Assembly: GCA_017442825.1 (NCBI GenBank)
Contig: JAFRYZ010000005.1
Coordinates: forward strand, 1 to 64,000
Length of the DNA: 64,000 nucleotides
DNA from: Prevotella sp.
GTDB taxonomy: Bacteria; Bacteroidota; Bacteroidia; Bacteroidales; Bacteroidaceae
Direction of reading: 5' to 3'
A program made the position numbers and the translations under genes. Positions 19,001 through 28,448 of this stretch are shown one piece after another (the first letter of the stretch is position 1; every line of letters begins with the position of its first letter). The notes beneath the pieces are model-generated. The model searched no databases. It was given only the letters and a program-made list of their open reading frames with translations, and was not told the origin of the DNA.

Positions 19001-19251
19001 CTTCCGACCGATTCCTGACCAGTGCTTCTTATCTCTCTCTTCAGAACATCACGTTAGGTTATACCTTCCCGAAGAAGTGGACCATGAAACTGGGTATCCA
19101 GAAGGTACGCGTCTATTGTGTTGCCGACAACGTATGGGTATGGTCTAAGCGTCAAGGTCTCGACCCGCGTGTTTCTATTACCAGTAACAGTGGTCAGGGC
19201 TACTATTCACCCATCCGTACCATCTCAGGTGGTATTACGGTTACGTTCTAA
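16018..19251 (+). CDS. SusC/RagA-family TonB-dependent receptor (right locus)
   Basis: 1077-residue receptor with signal peptide MKRRLTMILVSLFCFVGGALAQ, regulatory-like domain (GTVVSQEDNQPVIGASI), plug domain (LDEVMVVAYGTQKKSAFTGSA, IRIRGVNSI, ALYGARGGNGVILITTKS) and a beta-barrel ending GGITVTF. It starts an operon with a SusD partner, a lipoprotein and possibly an M6 protease, suggesting uptake of peptides or protein-bound nutrients, by analogy with RagA/RagB. Its leader and signal-peptide codons mirror those of the SusC at 14565. No clear promoter precedes it in this orientation, so it may be silent until the neighbouring segment inverts. Confidence 0.93.
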   Translation: MKRRLTMILVSLFCFVGGALAQMQVNGTVVSQEDNQPVIGASIVVPGTQVGAATDMNGKFSLTVPKGKSTLRISYVGMETLEVSARPNMKIVLSSDQSALDEVMVVAYGTQKKSAFTGSAAVVNSEEIGKVQVTNAIDALRGKASGVQITNLTGAPGSTPTIRIRGVNSISAGSDPLIVLDGSPYDGSLNDINPADVESMTVLKDAASTALYGARGGNGVILITTKSAKKGKDAVVTVDAKWGGNHRATPQYEVINSPAKYYEMWYQGLYNYGQDKLGYSAQDAWQYANKAMFDAGQATSLGYNVYNVPDGQYLIGQNGKLNPNARLGNIVNGYYLYPDDWNDAIYKTGLRQEYTVSATGSTDKGTFYGSVNYLSNDGITTNSDYKRFSARLKADYQLKDWLKIGANMSYAHFDRNYLGDDGESGSSGNIFALGYIAPIYPVYMRDASGQVIYDETTKMPRYDYGDAGSVGIVRPYLSQSNPLSANRLDKNNSEGNTFNGTGTLEVRFPYGFTFTSINNVYLREWRSTNTTNPYYGQYANLNGQVVKEHQRYWSYNYQQRINWKRLFGKHDIELMAAHEYYRLRDYDLYYYKNNQFSPENDELAGAVVAGQGTSTRGDYNTESWLGRAMYNFDERYFAQASLVRQASSHFAPGHRWGTFWSFGAGWLINKEKFMEDATWIDELKLKISYGENGNDQIGSYRYINYFSIVNSNDNAALIPSALGNPDITWEKNGKFNVGFDFSFWNGRLTGGFEYYSNTTKDMLSYFTLPNSFGYGGYYANIGNMRNSGLEFQVAGDMIRNKNLKWSAYLNLTTNHNEVTKLPEERKTQWTGDGQHRGYRSGNFFYTEGESRYSYYTKSYAGVDPETGESLWYKYQYKQKEDGTGNELDANGNPIVESVGTTKTYSEADYFIVGDVLPDVYGGFGTSISWQGIDFSVDFQYQLGGKVYDSQYASLMTLGNSGGYGLHVDLLNAWSATNANSNIPRLQYGDTYMAGSSDRFLTSASYLSLQNITLGYTFPKKWTMKLGIQKVRVYCVADNVWVWSKRQGLDPRVSITSNSGQGYYSPIRTISGGITVTF

Positions 19252-19287
19252 TTTCATTGAAAACTGAATCACAGAAAATCAAGAATT

Positions 19288-20928
19288 ATGAAAAGATATA
19301 TCAGATTAATGACAACGGCTGGTCTCTTTGCCCTTGTACTTGCCAACACAAGCTGTATTGACGAGACCGAGCCGACAAGCGTGGCTACACAGGCACAGGC
19401 TGAACGTTCCTCTTCTGCCACCAAAGCTCAGGCGATGGCTATGCCGGCTCAGTTGAACGCGATGGACGAAGATTATACTGACAATTACAACTGGCATGCT
19501 CCCTTCGGTTATCCTGCCATGATGATCATTCGTGACATGATGTGTAACGATATGGGATTCCCTACTAGTGATTATGCCAGTCACTTCTATTATTTCGGTG
19601 CTGATAAGTATTTAGGCGGACAGTATATCTATTTGGCCTACATTTGGGAATATTACTACAAACTCATTCAAACAGCCAATGCTGTTATCGGTGTGGTTAA
19701 TCCAGAATCTGCTACCAAGGAGCAGCTGGGCTTCCTCGGTGCTGCCTACGCTTTCCGTGCAATGGCTTATCTTGACCTTGCCCGTATGTATGAGTTCCTG
19801 CCCAATGAAATGACCAAGAGCGTCAATGCCGACAATAACGATGTTACAGGTCTGACTGTTCCTATCGTGAAGCCGGGTATGACCGAGCAGGAGGCTCGTA
19901 ACAACCCACGTGCCAAGAAGGAAGATATGGTTGAATTTATCAAGGGCGACCTGGAACTGGCTAAGCAGTATATTCCTAATATTACTGACCGCATCAGCCG
20001 CACGCTGCCTAACCTGGCTTGTGTTTATGGTTTGGAGGCACGTTTCGATATGTGGATTGAGGACTATTCCGCTGCCGCCGCAGCTGCAGAACATGCTATT
20101 GCCGAATCGGGCATGACTCCGCTGTCAGAGGCTGTCGCTCTGGATAAGGCTTCTGGTATGAATACTCCGTCACAGTTCATGTGGTGCTGTAACCTCGTGA
20201 AAGAAGATGCTGCCGTACAGTCGGGTATTGTCAACTTCGTATCTTGGATGTCTAACCAGACTACCTATGGTTACACCGGTACTGCTACAGGTCAGTATAT
20301 GATTTGCGACAAGAAGTTCTACAATCGCATCTCTCCTACCGACTGGCGTATCAAGTGGTGGCAAGCTCCCGAAGGTTCCGACCTCCGCAACCAGAAGGCT
20401 AAGAACCATATTGAATACCTGATAGCTTCCGCCGCTGAAGATATGCCAGAACTGGCATCCCTCAAGTTCCGTCCCGGACAGGGTAATACGGAAGACTACA
20501 ATGTGGGTAGCGCCGTAGCTGTTCCTCTCATGCGTGTAGAAGAAATGTATTTCATCAAGGCTGAAGCTGAAGCACATACCGATGCAGCCAAGGGCCTTGC
20601 TACATTGACCGACTTCATGGTTCAGTATCGTGATCCTAACTTCGCAAAGAAAGTTTCTACGGTGGAAGCTGCCATCGACGAAATCATCTTCCAGAAGCGT
20701 GTTGAGCTTTGGGGCGAAGGTCAACTTTTCTTTGACTACAAACGTCTGAATATGAGTGTAAACCGTGGTTATGAAGGAACACCATTCTTCAACTTGATGC
20801 GTCTGAATTCTAACGGACGTCCGGCTTGGATGAATCTTGTCATCTCCGTCAGCGAGTATCAGGACAACCAAGCTGTCAACCACTGGAACAACCCAGACCC
20901 GTCAGACCTTTATACTCCATGGGAATAA
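19288..20928 (+). CDS. SusD/RagB-family outer-membrane lipoprotein (right locus)
   Basis: 546-residue lipoprotein with lipobox ANTSC (Cys23) after a signal peptide. SusD-type features include an N-terminal helical-repeat core (FRAMAYLDLARMYEF), and a C-terminal part with VPLMRVEEMYFIKAEAEA and RVELWGEGQLFFDYKRLN, the typical end of RagB/SusD proteins. It lies 36 bp after its SusC partner and 24 bp before the next lipoprotein gene. It would bind the ligand at the surface and hand it to the SusC channel. It differs strongly in sequence from the left-locus SusD, so the two loci probably take up different substrates. Confidence 0.92.
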   Translation: MKRYIRLMTTAGLFALVLANTSCIDETEPTSVATQAQAERSSSATKAQAMAMPAQLNAMDEDYTDNYNWHAPFGYPAMMIIRDMMCNDMGFPTSDYASHFYYFGADKYLGGQYIYLAYIWEYYYKLIQTANAVIGVVNPESATKEQLGFLGAAYAFRAMAYLDLARMYEFLPNEMTKSVNADNNDVTGLTVPIVKPGMTEQEARNNPRAKKEDMVEFIKGDLELAKQYIPNITDRISRTLPNLACVYGLEARFDMWIEDYSAAAAAAEHAIAESGMTPLSEAVALDKASGMNTPSQFMWCCNLVKEDAAVQSGIVNFVSWMSNQTTYGYTGTATGQYMICDKKFYNRISPTDWRIKWWQAPEGSDLRNQKAKNHIEYLIASAAEDMPELASLKFRPGQGNTEDYNVGSAVAVPLMRVEEMYFIKAEAEAHTDAAKGLATLTDFMVQYRDPNFAKKVSTVEAAIDEIIFQKRVELWGEGQLFFDYKRLNMSVNRGYEGTPFFNLMRLNSNGRPAWMNLVISVSEYQDNQAVNHWNNPDPSDLYTPWE

Positions 20929-20952
20929 TAATCAATTAAAACGAAAAGAACT

Positions 20953-22962
20953 ATGAACAAGATATTTAAAAGTGCATTCGTAGCCCTTCTTGCCGTATTA
21001 GGGCTGACGTTGACCGCCTGTGTCAACAAATACGAGTACGACGGTGCCTTGGCTGAAGGTTCGAAAGTGTATTTCAGCAAGGATTTGGATGCTACGGTCG
21101 AGGTTTCTTTTGACGAAAGTAGTTTCACCGTTACCGTCAATCGTACCGATACGCAGGGTGAACTGACTGTTCCGCTGACGGTTACCATGAGCGATGGTAG
21201 CATCTTCACGCCGCAAGGAACGTCTGTAACTTTTGCCGATGGCGAATCTACAGCTAAACTCGTTTTTGCCTATAATCCTGCAGATGTAGAATATGGTCAT
21301 TATGATGACATCACCGTCACCATCAACGATGAGTCGCTGACCAGTAACTATGGTGCGGCATCCTATGCTTTCAAGGCTGGAAAGACAGAGTGGAAGCTCA
21401 TGGATACTTCTCTGGGTAAGGCTTCCTATCGTGACGACATCATGTCTGGTCTTATGGGTATATCCAATGAGATTTGGAATGTTGAAATCTACGAGAGTGT
21501 GGCTACACCAGGACGTTATATGGTGAAAGATCCTTATGGACTTGATGCTTATAGAAAGAGTAGTTTGTGGAGTACCGAAGATGAAATTGAAGAATATTAT
21601 GGCTTGACAACTGGTGTGACACCCAACATCGTGGTTAATGCACAGGATCCCAATTTCGTTTGGATTGAGGAGTTTGAGATGCCTTATGCTTCTATTTTTG
21701 GATTCAATATGACCATCATAAGTTATGTTGACTACTTCTTGAATACCAGAGGTATGACTTTGGATGCCGTGAAGGCTAAATATCCAGAAAGTTTCGGTAC
21801 GCTTGAAGATGGCGTTATTTCTATGCCTGCCAGCGAATTAATATTCACTCGTGACGGACAGCTATGGAACTACGTCAACAACAACGGTCTCTTTGCCATT
21901 GCTTTGCCAGGTGCTACCATTGGCGACTTCTCCATTGAGGCTGATTACCTGGGTATTTTCACCAATGTTTCTGAAAAACCGTTTGCAGTTGTTGAAACTA
22001 AGTTGGGTGAAGACGCTTCCGATGTCAAGGCTGTAGTCGTTGAAGGAGATGCCGATGCAGGAGCTGTAGCTGACGCTATTGCTGCTGGTGAACTGGAAGG
22101 CATCGAAATCCTCGACGGACAGAACAATGTGCCTATCGCTGATGGCTTGGAAGGCAAGTTGCAGGTTGTCCTCGTTGTTCTCAACGGTGGCAAGGTGAAG
22201 ACAGTAACAGCTCTTCCGTTCGAGTACTTTGGTGGAGGCAGTCCTTGGCAGACCTTAGGTATTGGTTACTATACTGAAGACTTTATCGTATCACACTACG
22301 GTTATGATCCTGTAACTTATGAGGTGGAGATTCAGGAGAGCACTTCTACTCCGGGCGTGTATCGCATCAAGAACGCCTATGCTCCGCTCTGTGGCATGTT
22401 CGGTATGAGTGGTGGCGAAGAAGACATCATCGTCCATGCTGAGAATCCTGCCGGTGTATATGTCTTGACTCAGACTACTGGATTTGTTGCAGATTATGGT
22501 AATTTCGCCATCAGTACATACGGTGGTAACGATGTAGAATATTTGGTTGCTAAATACAGTGTAACCCCAGAGCAAGTCATCGCTGCATATCCAGGTGATT
22601 TCGGTCAGTTAGAAAATGGCGTCATCACCTTCCCGCTGATTGGTGCTGAAGATGCAGAAGGTCCTATTATCGATGAAAGTACTGGTCAACAGTTGATGTT
22701 CCAAGGTTATCTGTTTGGCGGTGAGGAATACTGGTTTGAAGGAAGGAATGGAGCTGTTAAACTCGTATTGCCTGGTGCTCCCGAAGCTGTCAAAGCCCAG
22801 GCACGCAAGGCTGCTGCTGCTACCAAGGGACGCCACTTCAATCGTAGCGTGAAGGCATCTGCAAGTAAGTCTGTTTCCAAGAATATCAAGCGCCAGATGC
22901 TCCGTAAAAAAGCTTCGAAGTTGATCCAACTCGCTCCGCAAGCAAAAAAATTAGCATTCTAA
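20953..22962 (+). CDS. Surface lipoprotein with two repeated domains and a basic tail
   Basis: 669-residue lipoprotein, lipobox LTAC with Cys near residue 23. An N-terminal Calx-beta-like beta-sandwich (about 30-140, with VYFSKDLDATVEVS) is followed by two related domains (about 150-330 and 425-620). These share openings such as LGKASYRDDI/LGIGYYTEDF and motifs NVEIYESVATPGRY/EVEIQESTSTPGVY. The last 55 residues are strongly basic (RKAAAATKGRHFNRS, NIKRQMLRKK), unusual for an anchored surface protein. As the third gene of the right Sus operon it probably acts as an accessory surface binding protein, like SusE/F in position but not in recognisable sequence. A hairpin terminator follows. Confidence 0.8.
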   Translation: MNKIFKSAFVALLAVLGLTLTACVNKYEYDGALAEGSKVYFSKDLDATVEVSFDESSFTVTVNRTDTQGELTVPLTVTMSDGSIFTPQGTSVTFADGESTAKLVFAYNPADVEYGHYDDITVTINDESLTSNYGAASYAFKAGKTEWKLMDTSLGKASYRDDIMSGLMGISNEIWNVEIYESVATPGRYMVKDPYGLDAYRKSSLWSTEDEIEEYYGLTTGVTPNIVVNAQDPNFVWIEEFEMPYASIFGFNMTIISYVDYFLNTRGMTLDAVKAKYPESFGTLEDGVISMPASELIFTRDGQLWNYVNNNGLFAIALPGATIGDFSIEADYLGIFTNVSEKPFAVVETKLGEDASDVKAVVVEGDADAGAVADAIAAGELEGIEILDGQNNVPIADGLEGKLQVVLVVLNGGKVKTVTALPFEYFGGGSPWQTLGIGYYTEDFIVSHYGYDPVTYEVEIQESTSTPGVYRIKNAYAPLCGMFGMSGGEEDIIVHAENPAGVYVLTQTTGFVADYGNFAISTYGGNDVEYLVAKYSVTPEQVIAAYPGDFGQLENGVITFPLIGAEDAEGPIIDESTGQQLMFQGYLFGGEEYWFEGRNGAVKLVLPGAPEAVKAQARKAAAATKGRHFNRSVKASASKSVSKNIKRQMLRKKASKLIQLAPQAKKLAF

Positions 22963-22983
22963 CGCAATAGAATTGTTACCAAG

Positions 22984-23018
22984 AGGCGTGGGTCACAGCA
23001 ATATGTGGCTTCACGCCT
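22984..23018 (+). terminator. Hairpin between the lipoprotein and M6 protease genes
   Basis: Stem AGGCGTG/CACGCCT (22984-22990 with 23012-23018) with an inner GTCACA/TGTGGC stem, followed by TTTCGGTTGTTTT. It may end or weaken transcription before the protease gene. Confidence 0.6.
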
Positions 23019-23069
23019 TTCGGTTGTTTTAAAACCTACGGTAATATTTCTTAACTCAACCATATAGAA

Positions 23070-25514
23070 ATGAAGACAAGAATACTATTGATTGCCGCGA
23101 TGGCAATAACAGCCCTGACGGCATCTGCCGTTCCTGCCAAGCGAGTGACGAAGAAGGTGAAGCAAGCCGATGGCACTATCTTGGAACTAACCTTGCGGGG
23201 TGACGAGCATTTTTCCTTCTATACAGACAAGGACGGTACGCCCTTCCTGTTGGATGCAACAGGGAAAGCTCGCCAGATTACCATGCAGAAAGCAAAGCAA
23301 GCATGGACGGAGCAGAAGCAGGCAAGGCTGGCAAAGGTGCGCCGCAAGGCATCAGGAAAGCAAAGCAGAAAGCTGGCACCGAACGAAGTGGGCAAACCCA
23401 AGTCATCGACAACGGGAAACCACCGCGGACTGGTCATTCTGATGCAGTTCCCCGACGTGCCGTTTTCTACAGCCGACCCCAAAGCCACCTTCCAACGTTT
23501 CTTTAACGAGACGGGTTATAGCGACTTCGGCATGTCTGGATCGGTGAAAGACTATTTCCTCAAGCAGAGCTACAACCAACTCCATATTGACTTCGACGTT
23601 GTTGGTCCCTATACCACCAAGAACAACATGGAATACTACGGTAAACCTTACACCGACGAGCAGGACTACAGTCACAACGACAGACATCCAGCCCTGATGG
23701 TGGCAGAAGGTGTTGATGCTGCAGCTGAGGAGGTTGATTTCAGCAACTACGACTGGGACAAAGACGGTGAAGTCGATCAGGTATTCGTTGTCTATGCAGG
23801 CTATGCTCAGGCACAAGGCGCCGATGAGAACACCATCTGGCCGCACGAATACAGTCTGGCTGGTGAAGGTGCTACACGCACCTATAATAACTGCACCATC
23901 GACACCTACGGTTGCGCATCTGAGTTGAGTGGCGATGGAGTTCATGATATTGGCATTCTGGATGGTATCGGTACGGCATGTCACGAGTTCAGCCACTGTA
24001 TGGGTCTGCCTGACATGTACGACACAGCAGACTTAGCGTTTGGTATGGGCGACTGGGATGTGATGTGTTCTGGAAACTATAATAACAACTCGCGCACACC
24101 AGCTGGATACACTTCTTATGAGCGTATGTTCTCGGGGTGGCTGCAACCCACGGAAATCAACACCATGACCCGCATCAATGGCATGAAACCGTTGGCTAAT
24201 AACCAAGAGGCATATATCCTGTATAACGAGAAAAACAAAGACGAATACTACCTGTTGGAAAACAGACAGCCCGTAGAATTCGACAGTGCCTTGCCTGGAC
24301 ACGGACTGCTCGTGCTCCATGTGGATTATAACGAGGGGGCTTGGAATACCAATAGTGTCAATGTTGAAGCCGGTCATCAGCGTATGACGATTATACCTGC
24401 AGACAACAAAGACTCTTATCCCACTGAGGCTGGTGACCCATTCCCAGGAACCAGTGGTGTTACCTCACTGACCAACTATACCACACCGGCGGCTATTGTT
24501 TATACCGGTCAGTTCATGAACAAGCCTATCGACAATATTACCGAAGACAATGAGAACAAAACGGTGTCGTTTGTGCTCTGCCGCCCGGAATTGGCTATTC
24601 CCGAACCTGACAATGGCAAGCAGGTAGAGAACGAGAATGCCTTCTCGGTGATGTGGCAGGCAATCTCCGGAGCTGTCGGCTACGAACTGGAACTGACAGA
24701 AATCGGCAAGGCATCGGACGATCCTGCCGAAGCACTGCTGAATTCTTTTGACTTTAGCGGTTGTTACAGCAAAACAAACGGATTTACCGACATCTCTTCA
24801 AAGATGTCGGACTACGGACTTCCCGGATGGTCGGGCAGTAAGTTGTTTACTACTCCCGAAAAGTTGCGCTTAGGAACCTCCAGTGCGACAGGTAAGGTGC
24901 GCACGCCGACTTGGAAGGTGCCGCAATCGTCGGATATGACTATCGTGATGGGTGCCAAAGTCTTCAAAGCAGGTACACCAGTGGCAGGTGACATTCAGAT
25001 CGCTTTCGGAAACGAAGGCGAACAGGCTACTTTCGAAAGTCAGAGTTTCACTGTTACTGCCGATGAAAAGTTGGTCTTCAACTTCTCGGTTACCAAGAAT
25101 CTGTTCTGGATTAACATTTTGCCGAAGGCGCAGATGTATCTGAACTATCTCGCTCTTTACGATGGCAAGTGGACAGCCGAGCAACTGGGACTGAACGCCA
25201 ACAATGCCAAGGCTGACGGTCCGCGCTACGCTGCAGAGAAGCAGACGATGACGACGACGGATAATAGCTATACCTTCACGGGTCTGAATACCAACAAACG
25301 CTATATCTATCGCGTGCGAGCACTGGGTGAGGAAAGTACTTTCTCGCAGTGGAGCGAAGAGAAGACTTTTGAGTTCCCGGGTTCTACCGCCATTAACGTG
25401 GTGAAAGCCGATGCTACCCATACTCCTTCAGACATGTATAACCTGCAAGGTCAGCGTGTCAACAACGGCTATCGCGGTATTGTGATTCGCAACGGAAGGA
25501 AGTATGTGAAATAA
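23070..25514 (+). CDS. Secreted M6-family zinc metalloprotease
   Basis: 814-residue secreted protease. Signal peptide about 1-20; a propeptide-like segment follows, rich in Lys and Arg (to about 115). The catalytic domain (about 118-420) contains the zinc motif HEFSH at 305-309 in CHEFSHCMGLPDMYD, typical of the immune-inhibitor-A (M6) family. A beta-rich C-terminal part (about 530-780) contains a fibronectin-like segment (YTFTGLNTNKRYIYRVRALG), and the last 30 residues (MYNLQGQRV ... GIVIRNGRKYVK) form a sorting tail for type IX-like secretion. It lies 108 bp after the lipoprotein gene, beyond a hairpin, so it may belong to the right Sus operon only in part. Its peptides could be the substrate of that operon. 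Confidence 0.9.
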   Translation: MKTRILLIAAMAITALTASAVPAKRVTKKVKQADGTILELTLRGDEHFSFYTDKDGTPFLLDATGKARQITMQKAKQAWTEQKQARLAKVRRKASGKQSRKLAPNEVGKPKSSTTGNHRGLVILMQFPDVPFSTADPKATFQRFFNETGYSDFGMSGSVKDYFLKQSYNQLHIDFDVVGPYTTKNNMEYYGKPYTDEQDYSHNDRHPALMVAEGVDAAAEEVDFSNYDWDKDGEVDQVFVVYAGYAQAQGADENTIWPHEYSLAGEGATRTYNNCTIDTYGCASELSGDGVHDIGILDGIGTACHEFSHCMGLPDMYDTADLAFGMGDWDVMCSGNYNNNSRTPAGYTSYERMFSGWLQPTEINTMTRINGMKPLANNQEAYILYNEKNKDEYYLLENRQPVEFDSALPGHGLLVLHVDYNEGAWNTNSVNVEAGHQRMTIIPADNKDSYPTEAGDPFPGTSGVTSLTNYTTPAAIVYTGQFMNKPIDNITEDNENKTVSFVLCRPELAIPEPDNGKQVENENAFSVMWQAISGAVGYELELTEIGKASDDPAEALLNSFDFSGCYSKTNGFTDISSKMSDYGLPGWSGSKLFTTPEKLRLGTSSATGKVRTPTWKVPQSSDMTIVMGAKVFKAGTPVAGDIQIAFGNEGEQATFESQSFTVTADEKLVFNFSVTKNLFWINILPKAQMYLNYLALYDGKWTAEQLGLNANNAKADGPRYAAEKQTMTTTDNSYTFTGLNTNKRYIYRVRALGEESTFSQWSEEKTFEFPGSTAINVVKADATHTPSDMYNLQGQRVNNGYRGIVIRNGRKYVK

Positions 25515-25689
25515 TTTTTGCGTTGCTTCGCTTTTAAGCACAATGCGATGGTTTGCTTCGCGTAGCAAGCACTACACGATGGCTTGTACCACTTGGCTCT
25601 GGATGAGAGCCAATTCAAATCAAGGAGGTGAGGATTTTGTTCCTCACTTCCTTTTTTTTCTTTTATTTTTTGATTTCCTACCCTAAAAA
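25515..25689 (+). terminator. Terminator region after the M6 protease
   Basis: The 302-bp gap before the next gene holds GCTTCGC-rich short repeats (25524-25570), a perfect hairpin TTGGCTCT/AGAGCCAA (25593-25600 with 25606-25613), and a strong intrinsic terminator. The terminator stem pairs 25622-25634 with 25641-25653 (13 bp with one G.U) and runs into eight T. Confidence 0.8.
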
Positions 25690-25721
25690 TTTGGTAGAAA
25701 AAAACTATTGTTTTACCTTTG
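25690..25721 (+). promoter_or_regulatory. Promoter TTTG-N20-TACCTTTG
   Basis: TTTG at 25690-25693 and TACCTTTG at 25714-25721 with a 20-bp spacer. It should drive the first pectate-lyase-like gene with a leader of about 90 nt. Confidence 0.8.
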
Positions 25722-25816
25722 TGCCCAAAGTTGCCTTTTCGTGTCATAATGAGGGCGATGGATACTTAAACAAAATCAAAAATAACTAATCAATTTAATA
25801 ATAATCTACAAAACTC

Positions 25817-28261
25817 ATGTCTATGAACAGAATTACGAAAAGCTTTCTCTCCGTGAGAAAGATGTTGGCTATGCTGGCTTTGTCAGCATGTGCAACGAGT
25901 GTTTATGCTACTGACATTCACGTCGCTACTACAGGTAGCGACAACAATGACGGTTCGGAAGCAGCTCCTTTGGCAACTATCCACAAGGCCTTGGAACTGG
26001 TTAAGGCAGGTGACCGCATCCTCATTCACGAGGGTACATACGTCATCAGCGAGCGCCTGAAGATTCCAGAATTACCTACTAGTCCTGACAATCGTTGCGA
26101 GATGCGTGCTTGGCCGGAGGATGCTGTAGGCAAGGTCATCATCGATGGTTCTGCTATGAACCATACTAAGTCTGCTGGCTATTCGAATCACAATGCCTTT
26201 AAAATGGGGCGTTGTATTTATGTGAACCACTTGGCAAACTACTGGACTTTCTACGGTCTGACTCTCCAGAATGCCGAGGACAACGGTATGAAGGTGGAAG
26301 GTTCTTACAACATCATCGAGCGTTGCGTCTTCCGTTGGAACAACGACACAGGTCTGCAAATCGGTATGTTTAAGGATTTCAGCATTGAGGAAACCAAGTC
26401 GTTCCCCATCAGCGGTCAACCTCAGTTCAACCCGGGCTATACCTATTGTCGCGGCAACAAGGTCATCAACTGCGACGCTTACGAGAATGCTGATGCCAAA
26501 ACGTTCGACGGTAGCGATGACTACGGTGATGCCGACGGTTTCGCTTGTAAGTTGTTCCCCGGACCGGGTACCGAGTTCCACGGCTGCCGCGCTTGGACCA
26601 ACTCCGACGACAACTGGGACCTCTATATGGTTTACCATCCTGTAGTGATTGACCATTGCTGGGCTTACAATGCCGGTCGTACTACTGACGGACGCGACGT
26701 AGGTAACGGTAACGGCTTCAAGCTCGGTGGCGGTGGAACCTCTGGTGGTGCTGCCTTCGCACAGTCTGTAGGTGCTCACGTAGTCACCAACTGTGTAGCT
26801 TTCGGCAACCTGAAGAAAGGTTTCGACCAGAACAATGCCTACGAGGGCATGTACATCCTCAACTGTGTTAGTTTCAACAACGCATACAACTACCGTTTCT
26901 CTACTGAGTTTAAGTATGGTCTGATGGACATTCACAACTGTATCGGATGGGGTGCTGAAAACAACAACCACGAATTCCTCTCCAGCGGTCCTGAGCATAA
27001 CACCGACTACAACTCTTGGACCACCATCGACGGCTGCGAGCCCATCAAGGACAAGAAAATCAAGACCAAGGACTACAGCGGTGAATTCCAGTCACTCTCT
27101 GTTGCCGACTTCCAGGCACCGCGTGAGGCTGACGGCTCACTGCCCAATAACGGTTTCGCGCGTCTGAAGACTACCAGCACCGTCTTCCATGATAAGGGTA
27201 TGCCTATCATCGGCTATACCCCGACTCGCAAGATGACCCAGGCACAGGCTTCATCAGCAGGCATTGAGTTGATTACTGCCGACGACATCTATATTCCTTA
27301 TAACGATGCAGCTCCTGAGTTTGGAGCTTTCGAACAGGATGGCGTACCTTATACCGACTATGTCATTCCTGATCCTATTGAACTGGTTTGTAAGACTGCT
27401 AACTCTTCTCAGGAAGTTGTTGCCGGTCAGCCTATCGAAGACATCGTATATGAATGGAATGAAGTGGCTACCAATGGTACTGTCGAGAACCTGCCCGACG
27501 GTCTGAGCTATTTAGTTCAAGGCAATACCCTGACGATTTCTGGTACACCTGCAGCTGGCGGCACATTCACCGTGACAGCCTCTGGTGATGCCGGTTCTTC
27601 TGTGAAACCTCGTTCTACAACGGGTAGCATCATTGTTGTAACTCCTTACAAAGTGCTCACCGGTGACTGGTATCACTTCCAGGATGCTCCCGAAGCATTG
27701 CCCGAAGACATCGCGAATGTTGTTTCTGTTGTAAAGGCTTCTTCTTCCGATGAGTATTCTAAGATTGATCCTGCATACACAGAGCCGAAGGATGGTTCTA
27801 TTCCTGGTGGTTGCACGCAGGGTGCTCTCGTCATGGGACGTAGCGGCGGCGGTGCCAAGTGGACCTTCACCAATGGTGTGCTGCAGCTGAAGATTAACTT
27901 GCACTTCACAGGTGGTCGTACATTCAAGATTCTCTATCAGTTGGATGGTGAGTCAGAGCAGACCGTTAATATTTCTTCTATCTCTAAGGGAACTTACTGC
28001 GAATGGGATGTTATCGGACAGGCTGGTCTGACCGAAGCTCAAGCCAAGAAATTGAAGAGCATCTCTCTGCTCAACACTGCAAGTGGCGGTGAGTGCCGTA
28101 TCTACGACATGTACATCCGCGTACCGGCTGAGACCACTGGCATCAATGCTGTGACGACTCAGAAGGCTAACACCAGCAAGGTGGTGAAGTTCATGCAGAA
28201 TGGCAAGCTCGTCATCATGAAGAATGGTGTGAAGTACAATGCTTTAGGACAGCAGATGTAA
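25817..28261 (+). CDS. Secreted pectate lyase-like protein, polysaccharide lyase family 9 (1 of 3)
   Basis: 814 residues; ATG at 25823 would give MNRITKSFL and is an alternative start. Export signal to about residue 32 (SVYAT). The lyase domain (about 33-500) is a right-handed parallel beta-helix with the family 9 pattern: HVATTGSDNNDGSEAAPLAT near the start, DNGMKVEGSYN, calcium-ligand-rich DADGFACK at 238-245 and NSDDNWD, then GNGFKLGGGG with the probable catalytic Lys near 302. A C-terminal beta-sandwich (about 600-770) may bind carbohydrate. The last residues (NGKLVIMKNGVKYNALGQQM) are a variant secretion tail. It probably cleaves polygalacturonate or related uronans outside the cell. First of three paralogues with its own promoter. 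Confidence 0.87.
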   Translation: MSMNRITKSFLSVRKMLAMLALSACATSVYATDIHVATTGSDNNDGSEAAPLATIHKALELVKAGDRILIHEGTYVISERLKIPELPTSPDNRCEMRAWPEDAVGKVIIDGSAMNHTKSAGYSNHNAFKMGRCIYVNHLANYWTFYGLTLQNAEDNGMKVEGSYNIIERCVFRWNNDTGLQIGMFKDFSIEETKSFPISGQPQFNPGYTYCRGNKVINCDAYENADAKTFDGSDDYGDADGFACKLFPGPGTEFHGCRAWTNSDDNWDLYMVYHPVVIDHCWAYNAGRTTDGRDVGNGNGFKLGGGGTSGGAAFAQSVGAHVVTNCVAFGNLKKGFDQNNAYEGMYILNCVSFNNAYNYRFSTEFKYGLMDIHNCIGWGAENNNHEFLSSGPEHNTDYNSWTTIDGCEPIKDKKIKTKDYSGEFQSLSVADFQAPREADGSLPNNGFARLKTTSTVFHDKGMPIIGYTPTRKMTQAQASSAGIELITADDIYIPYNDAAPEFGAFEQDGVPYTDYVIPDPIELVCKTANSSQEVVAGQPIEDIVYEWNEVATNGTVENLPDGLSYLVQGNTLTISGTPAAGGTFTVTASGDAGSSVKPRSTTGSIIVVTPYKVLTGDWYHFQDAPEALPEDIANVVSVVKASSSDEYSKIDPAYTEPKDGSIPGGCTQGALVMGRSGGGAKWTFTNGVLQLKINLHFTGGRTFKILYQLDGESEQTVNISSISKGTYCEWDVIGQAGLTEAQAKKLKSISLLNTASGGECRIYDMYIRVPAETTGINAVTTQKANTSKVVKFMQNGKLVIMKNGVKYNALGQQM

Positions 28262-28296
28262 AGAGACCCTTCTCTAACTCAGAGACCCTCTCCTAA

Positions 28297-28441
28297 CCTC
28301 CCCCTGTTTAGGGGGAGGAACTCGGAAAACACTTCTTTCCGTTCCTTCAACAAAGGAGGAATATAGAATGAAAACAAACAAACCATAACAACCCTTTCCT
28401 TCCCCTCCCTAAACAGGGAGGGTTAGGGAGGGTCTTTTTTT
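28297..28441. repeat. GACCCT...CCCTGTTTAGGGAGGG repeat pair
   Basis: Hairpin CCTCCCCC/GGGGGAGG around TGTTTA (28297-28318) and an inverted partner, CCCTCCCT/AGGGAGGG (28402-28421), the latter followed by GGGTC and eight T. The two units are inverted copies of one repeat, and a third copy lies at 30536-30566 after the next gene. They probably act as terminators or mRNA 3' ends between the tandem lyase genes. Confidence 0.75.
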
Positions 28442-28448
28442 TACGTTT